Shown here one piece after another: positions 1-6,962 of a stretch of 12,060 bases of DNA (the first letter of the stretch is position 1; each line of letters starts with the position of its first letter). Under the pieces are notes generated by a model. That model searched no databases. It had not been told where the DNA came from and saw only the letters and a list, made by a program, of their open reading frames with translations. A program made the translations under genes and the position numbers. The DNA is from an uncultured Bacilli bacterium (GTDB taxonomy: Bacteria > Bacillota_I > Bacilli_A > RF39 > UBA660): contig CAKPLX010000032.1 in the NCBI GenBank assembly GCA_934167785.1, positions 1-12,060 of the forward strand, in the 5' to 3' direction.

Positions 1-36
1 CATTTTTTTGTTTATCTTACCTCTAATACCATTCAT
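1..36 (-). CDS. 5' end of an unidentified leftward gene (partial)
   Basis: Twelve codons read MNGIRGKINKKM from an ATG at 36-34 and leave the window at its left edge. The start is supported by an AGGAG Shine-Dalgarno site (minus strand, 49-45) eight bases upstream. The stretch is too short to assign a function; it is basic, as the N-terminus of a membrane or secreted protein might be. The IS66 element lies about 75 bases upstream of this start, so it may separate the gene from distal promoter elements. The start site is plausible and the identity unknown. Confidence 0.35.
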   Translation of the reverse strand, partial: MNGIRGKINKKM

Positions 37-112
37 ACTGTGTACTCCTACTCTATATATAAAGAATAACATAATTTTTGCTTTTTTTCTACTAAAATTG
101 ATTTTTATTATT

Positions 113-120
113 ACTTTTAA
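113..120. repeat. IS66 target-site duplication, left copy
   Basis: ACTTTTAA directly precedes the left inverted repeat and is repeated exactly at 1547-1554 directly after the right one. Eight bases is the usual duplication length of IS66-family elements. The exact match shows that these are the ends of one insertion. Confidence 0.9.
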
Positions 121-136
121 GTTACAGTTCAGACTA
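121..136 (+). repeat. IS66 left terminal inverted repeat
   Basis: GTTACAGTTCAGACTA is the exact reverse complement of 1531-1546. The match ends abruptly outward, where the target duplication begins. Inward it decays after base 16, with only scattered further matches. Confidence 0.9.
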
Positions 137-171
137 GAAAATAAGTAAAAATTTATTTATCTAGTCTTTTT
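131..171 (+). terminator. Hairpin with T-tract inside the IS66 left end
   Basis: Bases 131-146 can pair with 151-167, allowing one bulge and one G-U pair, around an AAAA loop. The stem is followed by TTTTT at 167-171. The outer part, AGACTAG/CTAGTCT, is perfect. The 5' arm overlaps the inverted repeat (131-136). In form it is a Rho-independent terminator facing transcription that enters from the left flank, upstream of the transposase start. Confidence 0.5.
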
Positions 172-271
172 ATTATTAACTATACTATATACTTAGTAAA
201 AATAATAGTCTTTTATTATCAAATTATTTATTATATAATTATTGTATAAAGTATTGGATGGTGACTATGAT

Positions 272-1481
272 ATGGCAAAAGGGTATATAAATGATTTCTA
301 TAGACAATTTGAAGAATTAAACAAAAAATTAGATAAAGCCAATAATACCATTTTCAATATGTCTTTAACAATTGCTGAATTAAATGAAACCAATAAATTA
401 TTAACTAAAAAACTAGATGAAGCGAGTAAAAAAAATAAAGAACTACTATTATAAATAGAAAGGCTAAAAAATAATAATAAGATATGAATATGATATTAAA
501 ATCAAAAGAATAGTAACCAAACGTGTTATCTATCCAAGCAAGAATAAAAATATTACTAAATATCCTGTAATTTATGGAAATAACATAAAAGCATATTGCT
601 GTATGCTAAATCAAAAATATATGTCATTAGATGGTATTCAAAACTTTATTTATGACACAACTAATAATAATCTTTTTACTTCAAAAGGTTCTTTTTATTC
701 ATGGAATAAAGAAATATATAAGTTATTATTAAATACAGAATGTCAACAGATACAAAAGGAATTAATGAATGCAATTGTGTTAAATGTAGATGAAAGTCCA
801 ATTAAAATAAATGGTAAACAATATTATTTACATAATATTTCAGACGGAAATCATACACTTCAATACGTAACAAAACACAGAAGTCAAGAAGATATAGATG
901 AATTTGGTTTTTTAAAACAATATAAAGGAATAATTGTACATGATTATTATAAGATGTATTATAACTATGGGGCAGATAATGCCGAATGTAATGTTCACGT
1001 ATTAAGATACCTTAATGCTGTATCTGAATTTACTAATCATACATGGGCTAAAAAGATGCATGATCTACTTTTAGATATGAAAAACATAAAAGAGGAAAAA
1101 GGAGAAAACCATATTAGTAATGCCAAATATGAAAAGTTTAAATCTAAATATTTAAAGATATTATCAGAAGACAGAGAAGAAAGAAGTAAAGATTTATCTC
1201 GTAATGCTTACAAAAAAGAAGAAATTAACTTAATTAATAGATTAAATGAATATTGAGATAATCATCTCTTATTTCTGAAAAAATTCTTTGTTCCATTTTC
1301 TAATAATCGTGCAGAATCTGATTTAAGAGGAATTAAGATAAAACAGAAGACAGGAAAATTTAGAAGTGTTGAAGGAGCTAATATCTATGCCGTTATCAAA
1401 AGTTGTATATCAACGTACGCAAAAAACGGTATCAATCTATATAAAGCACTTACATCAGTTTTCCTGATAGTCCAATATTAA
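272..1481 (+). pseudogene. IS66-family transposase (TnpC), disrupted
   Basis: The N-terminal coiled coil (272-451, beginning MAKGYINDFYRQFEELNKK) runs into TAA at 452-454, and the same frame continues IERLKNNN. The usual serine-rich linker that follows is missing. From 468 the protein resumes in another frame with the YPxxx...YG region. It then runs through the DDE core to 1253, meets TGA at 1254-1256, and continues in the same frame to TAA at 1479-1481. The catalytic residues are visible: Asp in NVDES (789), Asp in VHDYYKMY (942), the CNVHVLRY motif, and Glu in NNRAESDLR (1314). An intact protein would be some 70-80 codons longer in the middle, judged from family layout. Both stops could have arisen by C-to-T changes (CAA to TAA, CGA to TGA). 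The gene is dead, and its identity is secure. Confidence 0.85.
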
Positions 1482-1485
1482 TATA

Positions 1486-1524
1486 AAAACAGATAGAATA
1501 TATTTAATTCTACCTGCTTTTGAC
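1486..1524 (+). terminator. Hairpin after the IS66 transposase gene
   Basis: Bases 1486-1499 can pair with 1507-1521 with G-U pairs and one bulge. The centre TAGAAT/ATTCTA is perfect, and the right arm ends in TTTT. The hairpin sits five bases after the transposase stop and just before the right inverted repeat. It would end transposase transcription before the IS boundary. The stem is weak. Confidence 0.35.
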
Positions 1525-1530
1525 ATTTGT

Positions 1531-1546
1531 TAGTCTGAACTGTAAC
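1531..1546 (-). repeat. IS66 right terminal inverted repeat
   Basis: TAGTCTGAACTGTAAC is the exact inverse of 121-136 and is followed at once by the second copy of the 8-bp target duplication. Confidence 0.9.
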
Positions 1547-1554
1547 ACTTTTAA
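1547..1554. repeat. IS66 target-site duplication, right copy
   Basis: ACTTTTAA is identical to 113-120 and abuts the right inverted repeat. Confidence 0.9.
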
Positions 1555-1604
1555 AACTTTTTTAAATATGTATCATGAATATTATATATATATAATTTTG
1601 TTTA

Positions 1605-1790
1605 TTAAAGCATTAAAATATCAGATGATTTAAATCCATTTTTTTCATAAGTTTGTTTATCGTTAAAAATACAACCACATCTATGACAAAACTTAGGATT
1701 ATAAGATAAGGTAGCTTCAATAACTTTATATTTTATTCCATCAAAATTTTCTAATTTATAAAAATTCGTATAAAAACAAATTATCTCAAA
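1605..1790 (-). pseudogene. Remnant of an ISL3-family transposase N-terminus
   Basis: The minus-strand frame is open from 1790 to a TAA at 1607-1605, with two in-frame TAA codons just upstream and no ATG start. It reads ...YKVIEATLSYNPKFCHRCG followed by KNGFKSSDI. This is the pattern at the N-terminus of ISL3 transposases: a short strand, EAxLSYxPxxC, a CxxC zinc knuckle, then KxGFKxS. Only about 55-60 residues remain of a protein that is normally about 400-450, and no downstream part is found between 1604 and the IS66 element. It is a decayed fragment. The rest of 1482-1901 holds the IS66 right end, an AT-rich stretch with a perfect (AT)-type palindrome at 1581-1596, and the terminator below. 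Confidence 0.6.
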
Positions 1791-1820
1791 TTATTAATCA
1801 AATACCAACAAAAGAAGAAA

Positions 1821-1863
1821 ATTATAAGCCCTACATCAAAAAAATAGATGTAGGGCTTAGATT
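1821..1863 (-). terminator. Terminator of the YfcC-like gene
   Basis: AAGCCCTACATC (1826-1837) pairs perfectly with GATGTAGGGCTT (1847-1858) around a nine-base loop, and the AAAAT/ATTTT flanks extend the stem. It is the most GC-rich hairpin of the region and lies 40-80 bases past the stop of the leftward gene. T-rich sequence follows on the minus strand. It could also stop rightward transcripts. Confidence 0.8.
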
Positions 1864-1901
1864 TTCTCTAATTAAATTCAACGAATCATTTTTTATATTA
1901 A

Positions 1902-3356
1902 TTATATTAAAGAAACAATCATTAATACAATCAATATAACAATTAACAATTCAACAACAAATCGCCAAATATACTTTAACCAAGTCTTATATGGAACTTC
2001 TAAATAAGATAATCCAACAATCAATAAAATACTAGTTGGACCAACAAGTTGAACTAATCCATATAAACTTTGGAACATTAAAGCATACACAGAAAGATTT
2101 GCTTTATCTGGTAATGCAGATACAATAGAAGTAAATACTCCAGCAGTAACATAATAAGTATCAACATTAAGAATACTTCCTAAAATAGTGATTAAAGAAT
2201 TAATAATAACATTATCACCAAAACTCTTACTAGCGTTAGTAATAATCGTTTCTAAAAATCCATTATTATAACTACAAACTAATACACAATAAGCAAGACC
2301 AGCAATCATTGCCGCAGGAAGCATTTTCTTCATTCCATAAACAAAGCCATCCATTGCTTCTTCAAATTTTACACCATAAACAGCCATCAATATTATCATA
2401 AATAAAACAACGAAGAAAATAACCATCATAAAGCTTCCAAGATTTCCCCATGTTCCCAAAGCAGTAAAACTACTTGAAATCAAACTAGTAAATACAACGT
2501 ACTTTCCAATTTTTAATCCTGTTAACCAAGTATGAAATTGATCAAAACATTTAATACCAAATAAATCAGACCAAGGAAAATAACCAAGGATCAAAATAAT
2601 AACTAGTAGCCCCAAAACTATTCCTAAAGGCCAAATAAGTACTTTCTTTGAATTCTTCTCATCCTTTTTCTTTTCGATCTTTACATCAACAAATAAGGAA
2701 TCATTTTTAGTTAAATGATATTTTTCAGTTTCATTCTTCTTTATATGATTGATAATAGTATAAATTAACAATAAAACAGCAATTACCAACAATAAAATTT
2801 TAGGAAATAAATTACTCCAATTATCTTTTAAACCAACTAACTTATCAAATGTTGTATAACTTACTGAATATTGACTACTAGCATCTTTAAAAGATAAAAG
2901 AATACCACCAATATATCCAACTAAAACACCACCTATTGTTGCAGATAATGCCACTAACTTATCATATCCAAGTAACAAAATAATAGATATAACAGCAGGA
3001 ATAAATAACAATAAAATCACATTTAACCCTGTTAAAGATGCAAGTAAAGCAAAAACAACCGTTGCAATAATTACAAATAATTTTTCATGCTCTTTATCCA
3101 ACAATCTCTTTGAAATTCCTTGTAACATTTGCTTATAAGCAGGAATTTTATTCAAAAAGCCATAAAATCCACCTACAACTAAAATAAAAATAGCTGTATC
3201 AAAGAAATAATAAAAAGACTGAATATAATTAAGGAATACATCTCCAAGAGCTAAATAAGTAATTTTTCCTTGTCTACCCTTAATTAAATAAGTAGCAATA
3301 ACTACTAATAATAGCAATACCGACAACACTTTAAATAATCCGTATTTCTTTTTCAT
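1902..3356 (-). CDS. YfcC/DcuC-like membrane carrier
   Basis: This 484-residue integral membrane protein has about 12 hydrophobic segments (roughly 7-25, 50-70, 92-108, 112-130, 135-156, 184-203, 239-260, 304-328, 344-362, 383-396, 436-452, 462-483). A charged cytoplasmic-type loop lies at 204-238. The layout and local motifs fit the YfcC / C4-dicarboxylate anaerobic carrier group: ILVVGGFYGFLNK near 58-70, a GYDKLVALSATIGG stretch near 130-143, and near the C-terminus GPTSILLIVGLS followed by VPYKTWLKYIW. Family members are secondary carriers, often annotated for dicarboxylates or basic amino acids; the substrate cannot be read here. The start ATG has GGAGG seven bases upstream. The gene is a single transcription unit with its own extended -10 promoter and terminator. 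Family assignment is moderately firm, function loose. Confidence 0.65.
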   Translation of the reverse strand: MKKKYGLFKVLSVLLLLVVIATYLIKGRQGKITYLALGDVFLNYIQSFYYFFDTAIFILVVGGFYGFLNKIPAYKQMLQGISKRLLDKEHEKLFVIIATVVFALLASLTGLNVILLLFIPAVISIILLLGYDKLVALSATIGGVLVGYIGGILLSFKDASSQYSVSYTTFDKLVGLKDNWSNLFPKILLLVIAVLLLIYTIINHIKKNETEKYHLTKNDSLFVDVKIEKKKDEKNSKKVLIWPLGIVLGLLVIILILGYFPWSDLFGIKCFDQFHTWLTGLKIGKYVVFTSLISSSFTALGTWGNLGSFMMVIFFVVLFMIILMAVYGVKFEEAMDGFVYGMKKMLPAAMIAGLAYCVLVCSYNNGFLETIITNASKSFGDNVIINSLITILGSILNVDTYYVTAGVFTSIVSALPDKANLSVYALMFQSLYGLVQLVGPTSILLIVGLSYLEVPYKTWLKYIWRFVVELLIVILIVLMIVSLI

Positions 3357-3374
3357 TTTTCTACCTCCACACTC

Positions 3375-3383
3375 ATTATAGCA
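3375..3383 (-). promoter_or_regulatory. Extended -10 promoter of the YfcC-like gene
   Basis: On the minus strand TGCTATAAT (3383-3375) gives a perfect -10 hexamer with the TGn extension. The -35 position 17 bases upstream (ATAGTA) does not resemble TTGACA. The start codon is 19 bases downstream of the hexamer, so the leader is very short. Confidence 0.65.
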
Positions 3384-3528
3384 CGAAATCCTTTATTTAC
3401 TATATTTTTAGCCATTTGTTTACTTTTTTTAATCAATCTTAAATAAATTAAAAATAGTTCCTATCATCATCATAAAATTAAGTAACCCTTCATTATAAAA
3501 AAATTCTTACCACTCTTACAAAATAATA

Positions 3529-3579
3529 AAAATACTTATTTAGTTTTTAATCCTAAGATCTTTACTAAATAAGTATTTT
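3529..3579 (-). terminator. Terminator of the dus-lysS operon
   Basis: A perfect 16-bp stem joins AAAATACTTATTTAGT (3529-3544) and ACTAAATAAGTATTTT (3564-3579), with a 19-base loop. It begins seven bases past the lysS stop, and on the minus strand the stem runs into TTATTATTTTG. The stem is long but AT-only outside a few pairs. Being symmetric, it may also insulate lysS from the promoter region of the YfcC-like gene. Nothing coding is visible between 3384 and 3528. Confidence 0.75.
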
Positions 3580-3586
3580 AACACAA

Positions 3587-5059
3587 TTATTCCTCTGGTT
3601 TCATTAACGGGAACAATACACAATCCTTAATATTTTCAGCATCTGTTAAAATCTGCACCAAACGATCAATACCAATTCCCCATCCACTAATTGGTGGCAT
3701 ACCATACTCCATTGCCCCAATATAATCAGAATCCATCATCATTGCTTCTTCATCACCATTACTCTTTAACTTAGCTTGTTCCTCAAGCCTTCTCTCTTGC
3801 TCTTGTGGATCAACAAGTTCAGAATAAGCATTAATAATCTCAGCACCATTAATGATTAATTGAAATCTATCCGTAAGATTTGGATTGTCATCATTCGCTC
3901 TAGCTAAAGGAGACAAACTAATCGGATGCTTAGTTAAAAAGCAAGGTTTTACCACATAAGGACGAGCAACTTTTTTATAAAGTTGATCCACCAAATTTCC
4001 ATATCCTAAATTCTCTAAAGGAGTTTCACTATCAATTTCAATTTTCTCTTCCTTAATTTTGGCCAATAACTTTTCTTTAGTATCACATTCATAGATATCT
4101 ACTGGTGTATATTTTAAAATTAAATCTCTCATAGAAATACTTTCCCAATCGCCACTAATATCAACATTCACTCCATTAATAGTTAATTCTAACTTTCCAA
4201 ACAATTTTTTAACAACGGTTTGAATCATTTCCTGTAAAAATTTCATATTATCTTGATAATTTAAATAAGCACCATATCCCTCTAGCATAGTAAAATCTTG
4301 CAAATGAGTAGTATCCATTCCCTCATTTCTAAAACATCTAGCAAATTCAAATACCTTTGTAAACCCACCAATAATTGCTCTTTTTAAGTAAGTTTCAGGA
4401 GCAATTCTTAAATAAACATCAATATCTAAAGCATTATGATGTGTTTTAAAAGGCTTAGCCATTGCACCACTTGCTTTATTATTCAAAATAGGTGTCTCTA
4501 TCTCAATATAACCATTTTGATTTAAAAAACTCCTAATTTCCCAAATTAATTTACTCCGAAGCAAAAATCTCTCTCTAGCATCCTCATTCATAATTAAATC
4601 TACATAACGATTTCGATACTTCAATTCTTGATCAGATAAACCATGAAATTTCTCAGGTAATGGTTTTAACGCCTTTCCTAAAAATGTAAATTCATGCGTT
4701 CTCAAAGTTTTTTCCCCAGTTTGGGTAGTTCCTATTTCTCCAGATACACCAATAAAATCACCAACATCAATAGATGATTTCATAAACTTATAATTTTCTT
4801 CTCCCACCAAGTCAAGCTGCATAGAAACTTGAATAGAAGCTTCAATATCACGAATTCTCAAAAAACTCAATTTTCCCATTTTTCGCATAAAGACTACTCT
4901 TCCAGCAATTTTAACATCCTGCGTTCCATCCGTAAGTTCCCTAGCCATTTGAATAGAATGCGTAACTTCATACTTTTCAGGATAGGGATTACAATATTCT
5001 CTTATTTTCTCTAACTTTTCTCTTCGAACAAGTTCTTGTTCACTTCTTATTACTTTCAT
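3587..5059 (-). CDS. lysS: Lysyl-tRNA synthetase, class II
   Basis: This cytoplasmic enzyme charges tRNA-Lys with lysine using ATP. The 490-residue length is normal. An N-terminal OB-fold anticodon-binding domain covers about residues 45-130, including VKIAGRVVFMRKMGKLSFLRIRD-type strands. The class II core follows, with RNRYVDLI (149-156), motif 1 around 170-205, motif 2 FRNEGMDTTHLQDFTMLE (243-260) and motif 3 SGWGIGIDRL (458-467). Motif 2 has HLQDFTMLE where the common bacterial form has HNPEFTM(L/I)E. This variant is known to me from some clostridial and candidate-phylum enzymes. The ATG has GAGGTGGAG just upstream. The gene follows dus by 73 bp on the same strand, the order known from Bacillus, so both probably share one transcript. 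No T-box leader is present. Confidence 0.96.
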   Translation of the reverse strand: MKVIRSEQELVRREKLEKIREYCNPYPEKYEVTHSIQMARELTDGTQDVKIAGRVVFMRKMGKLSFLRIRDIEASIQVSMQLDLVGEENYKFMKSSIDVGDFIGVSGEIGTTQTGEKTLRTHEFTFLGKALKPLPEKFHGLSDQELKYRNRYVDLIMNEDARERFLLRSKLIWEIRSFLNQNGYIEIETPILNNKASGAMAKPFKTHHNALDIDVYLRIAPETYLKRAIIGGFTKVFEFARCFRNEGMDTTHLQDFTMLEGYGAYLNYQDNMKFLQEMIQTVVKKLFGKLELTINGVNVDISGDWESISMRDLILKYTPVDIYECDTKEKLLAKIKEEKIEIDSETPLENLGYGNLVDQLYKKVARPYVVKPCFLTKHPISLSPLARANDDNPNLTDRFQLIINGAEIINAYSELVDPQEQERRLEEQAKLKSNGDEEAMMMDSDYIGAMEYGMPPISGWGIGIDRLVQILTDAENIKDCVLFPLMKPEE

Positions 5060-5085
5060 TTCTCCACCTCTTTAAAATACTTATG

Positions 5086-5120
5086 TTTATTTGAAGCTAA
5101 TGTTTTAAAATTCAAATAAA
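5086..5120. repeat. 10-bp inverted repeat between dus and lysS
   Basis: TTTATTTGAA (5086-5095) and TTCAAATAAA (5111-5120) are perfect inverse copies with a 15-base loop, in the 73-bp gap between the two cotranscribed genes. No T-tract follows on the minus strand, so a full terminator is unlikely. It could be a processing site, a weak attenuator or chance in AT-rich DNA. Confidence 0.4.
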
Positions 5121-5132
5121 AATATAGTCTTA

Positions 5133-6113
5133 TTATACACTATTTTCCAATTTGTTAAAATAGTTATTTAATATTTCTTTTAATTCCTCTATCGTTGTTG
5201 CTTTAAAGCATTGGTTTTTGGCGTCAATACTACCAGGTAGTCCCTTTAAATACCAAGCAATATGACTCCGCATTTCCAAAACAGTTACCTTTTCACATTT
5301 TAAACGGCTTAAATATTCCATATGATGAAAACACATAGCTAAACGCTCTTGATATGTTGGTTTTTCTAAAATAATTCCCTTTTCAAAATAAGAAACCAGT
5401 TCCCGAATTAACCAAGGATTCCCTAAAACACCTCTACCTACCATAATTGCATCAACCCCTGTATCAAACATTTTTTTGGCACTATCAATATCTACAATAT
5501 CTCCATTACCAATAACAGGAATAGAAACAGCTCTCTTTACTTCCTTAATAATTTCATAGTTTACACACCCAGAATAGCCCTGACTTCTCGTTCTTCCATG
5601 AATAGTAATTGCTGATGCTCCTGCACTTTCTACCACCTTAGCAATAGCAACAGCATTAATACTCTGTTCATCCCAACCACTTCTAATTTTTACGGTTACA
5701 GGAACAGGAACAACCTTCACAACCGCCTCAACAATTTCTCTCACTTTCTCTGGATTTTTTAACAAGGCCGAACCCGCCTGTGATTTAATCGCTACCTTAG
5801 GAACTGGACACCCCATATTAATATCAATAATATCTGGATGCATTTTCTCATATACTAACCGAGCGGCTTCTACAAACGTTTCCTTATCACTTCCAAAAAT
5901 TTGTTGAGCAATTGGCCTTTCACACTCTTCCATATAAAGCATATCCTCAGTCTTTTTACTGGAATAAACCAACGCTTTATCACTGACCATCTCAGCATAC
6001 ATCAATCCGCAACCCATCTCCTTAATAATTTTTCGAAATGCACTATTACAAATTCCCGCCATTGGTGCCAAAACAATTCTATTTTCTAATTCAATATTCC
6101 CAATTTTAAACAT
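5133..6113 (-). CDS. dusB: tRNA-dihydrouridine synthase (DusB type)
   Basis: This FMN- and NADPH-dependent enzyme reduces uridines in the tRNA D-loop to dihydrouridine. With the start chosen here it has 326 residues, the family norm. It opens MFKIGNIELENRIVLAPMAG, giving the FMN-binding APMAG (16-20). DINMGCP (97-103) carries the catalytic Cys102. KIRSGWD (142-148), HGRTRSQGYSG (172-182), GNGDI (202-206) and GRGVLGNPW (226-234) form the rest of the TIM-barrel active site, and a C-terminal helical domain follows. The frame is open five codons further upstream, but ATG 6113-6111 is preferred because GGTGAT (6123-6118) lies four bases before it, the same spacing as at the next gene. It heads the operon with lysS. 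Confidence 0.95.
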   Translation of the reverse strand: MFKIGNIELENRIVLAPMAGICNSAFRKIIKEMGCGLMYAEMVSDKALVYSSKKTEDMLYMEECERPIAQQIFGSDKETFVEAARLVYEKMHPDIIDINMGCPVPKVAIKSQAGSALLKNPEKVREIVEAVVKVVPVPVTVKIRSGWDEQSINAVAIAKVVESAGASAITIHGRTRSQGYSGCVNYEIIKEVKRAVSIPVIGNGDIVDIDSAKKMFDTGVDAIMVGRGVLGNPWLIRELVSYFEKGIILEKPTYQERLAMCFHHMEYLSRLKCEKVTVLEMRSHIAWYLKGLPGSIDAKNQCFKATTIEELKEILNNYFNKLENSV

Positions 6114-6135
6114 AAAAATCACCACACTCGTCTAC

Positions 6136-6144
6136 ATTTTAACA
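6136..6144 (-). promoter_or_regulatory. Extended -10 promoter of dusB-lysS
   Basis: TGTTAAAAT on the minus strand (6144-6136) differs from TGnTATAAT by one base in the hexamer. The -35 region is a run of T without a clear box. The predicted transcript starts close to the ribosome-binding site. Confidence 0.45.
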
Positions 6145-6167
6145 TAAAGTTAAAAAAAATAAAACAC

Positions 6168-6196
6168 TTAACAAACTAAGTAATTTATATTACAAT
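6168..6196 (+). promoter_or_regulatory. Promoter of the sirtuin gene
   Basis: TTAACA (6168-6173), a 17-base spacer and TACAAT (6191-6196) are each one mismatch from the sigma-A consensus. The site faces right and lies back to back with the dus promoter in a 99-bp divergent gap. Confidence 0.6.
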
Positions 6197-6212
6197 AAAT
6201 TTGGTGATAAAT

Positions 6213-6935
6213 ATGAATAACTTAGAACAATTAAACAAATATATCAAAGAAGCCAAATATCTCGTTTTCTTTGGAGGAGCAGGAACTTCAACCGCTAGTG
6301 GCCTTAAAGATTTTAGAAGTGCCAGTGGATTATATCATGAAAAAGCACTATATCCACCCGAACAAATCTTAAGTCACTCTTTTTTTGAAAAAAATACTAA
6401 CTACTTTTACCAATTCTATCGAAAAAATTTAAATAGTCTAACAGCCAAACCAAATATTTGCCACAAATACTTAGCCAAATTAGAAAAACAAGGAACCTTA
6501 AAATCCATCATCACCCAAAATATCGATGGACTCCATCAAAAAACAGGTAGCACAAATGTTTTAGAATTACATGGATCCATTCTAAATAATTATTGTACAA
6601 AATGTCATAAAAAGATAAATGCTAATGAAGTATTCTCCACCAACGATATCCCTCATTGTAAATGTGGAGGAATCATAAAACCAGACGTAGTTTTATATGA
6701 AGAACCATTAAATGAAAATATTATAACAAATGCTATAAAAGAAATAGAAAAAGCAGATGTCTTAATCGTAGCAGGCACCTCTTTAGTCGTTTACCCAGCT
6801 TCTTCCTTCATTCATTACTTTAAAGGAAAACATCTAATCATTATTAATAATGAAATTACTCCTTTAGATAATAAAGCAGATTTAATAATTCATGATGATA
6901 TCAGCAATGTCTTTCAATACTTAAACAAAAAATAG
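6213..6935 (+). CDS. cobB: Sirtuin-type NAD-dependent protein deacylase
   Basis: Sir2-family enzymes remove acyl groups from lysine side chains, consuming NAD and releasing nicotinamide. The protein has 240 residues. The NAD-binding motif FGGAGTSTASG (20-30) is followed by LKDFRS, where most family members have IPDFRS. TQNIDGLH (101-108) and the catalytic His120 in LELHGS are present. Zinc is held by Cys128 and Cys131, with Cys149/Cys151 in HCKCGG. Then follow KPDVVLYEEPL and GTSLVVYPAS (188-197), which complete the cofactor site. The ATG at 6213 is chosen because GGTGAT lies four bases upstream; an upstream TTG at 6201 is less likely. The gene is alone on its strand, diverging from dus and converging on the lipoprotein gene. 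Target proteins cannot be inferred. Confidence 0.93.
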   Translation: MNNLEQLNKYIKEAKYLVFFGGAGTSTASGLKDFRSASGLYHEKALYPPEQILSHSFFEKNTNYFYQFYRKNLNSLTAKPNICHKYLAKLEKQGTLKSIITQNIDGLHQKTGSTNVLELHGSILNNYCTKCHKKINANEVFSTNDIPHCKCGGIIKPDVVLYEEPLNENIITNAIKEIEKADVLIVAGTSLVVYPASSFIHYFKGKHLIIINNEITPLDNKADLIIHDDISNVFQYLNKK

Positions 6936-6962
6936 AAATGCCTAAACAGTATTTCTATTTTT
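6928..6962. terminator. Shared two-way terminator containing both stop codons
   Basis: AAAAATAGAAAT (6928-6939) pairs perfectly with ATTTCTATTTTT (6951-6962) around an 11-base loop. A T-run ends the stem in each direction. The sirtuin stop TAG (6933-6935) is in the left arm and the lipoprotein stop TAG (6957-6955 on the minus strand) in the right arm, so one hairpin serves both convergent genes. Confidence 0.8.

Larger units (their letters stand above)
121..1546 (+). mobile_element. IS66-family insertion sequence, inactive copy
   Basis: The element is 1426 bp long. It is bounded by perfect 16-bp inverted repeats and flanked by an exact 8-bp direct repeat. It carries a single rightward transposase gene of IS66 type, with no accessory tnpA/tnpB, so it resembles the one-gene branch of the family. 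The transposase frame is broken by an internal deletion and two stop codons, so the copy cannot move by itself. Its intact ends mean an active relative in the same cell might still mobilise it; that is inference. A terminator-like hairpin lies just inside each end. Confidence 0.9.

Noticed and set aside
1254..1256. TGA in the IS66 transposase read as tryptophan (alternative genetic code)
   Set aside because: All intact genes have TGG for Trp and no internal TGA, and the IS66 gene itself uses TGG elsewhere. A single nonsense change explains it better.
1581..1596. Perfect 16-bp AT palindrome
   Set aside because: It is an alternating AT run of the kind expected in such AT-rich DNA; no pairing element or gene depends on it.
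4829..5014. Rightward 61-codon frame opposite lysS
   Set aside because: It lies wholly within the well-supported lysS gene on the other strand and has no ribosome-binding site or recognisable sequence. The rightward frames opposite dus (5901-6089) and mgtA (8409-8672, 9129-9401) are shadows for the same reason.
6201..6212. Upstream TTG start for the sirtuin
   Set aside because: It overlaps the GGTGAT ribosome-binding site that fits the ATG at 6213.
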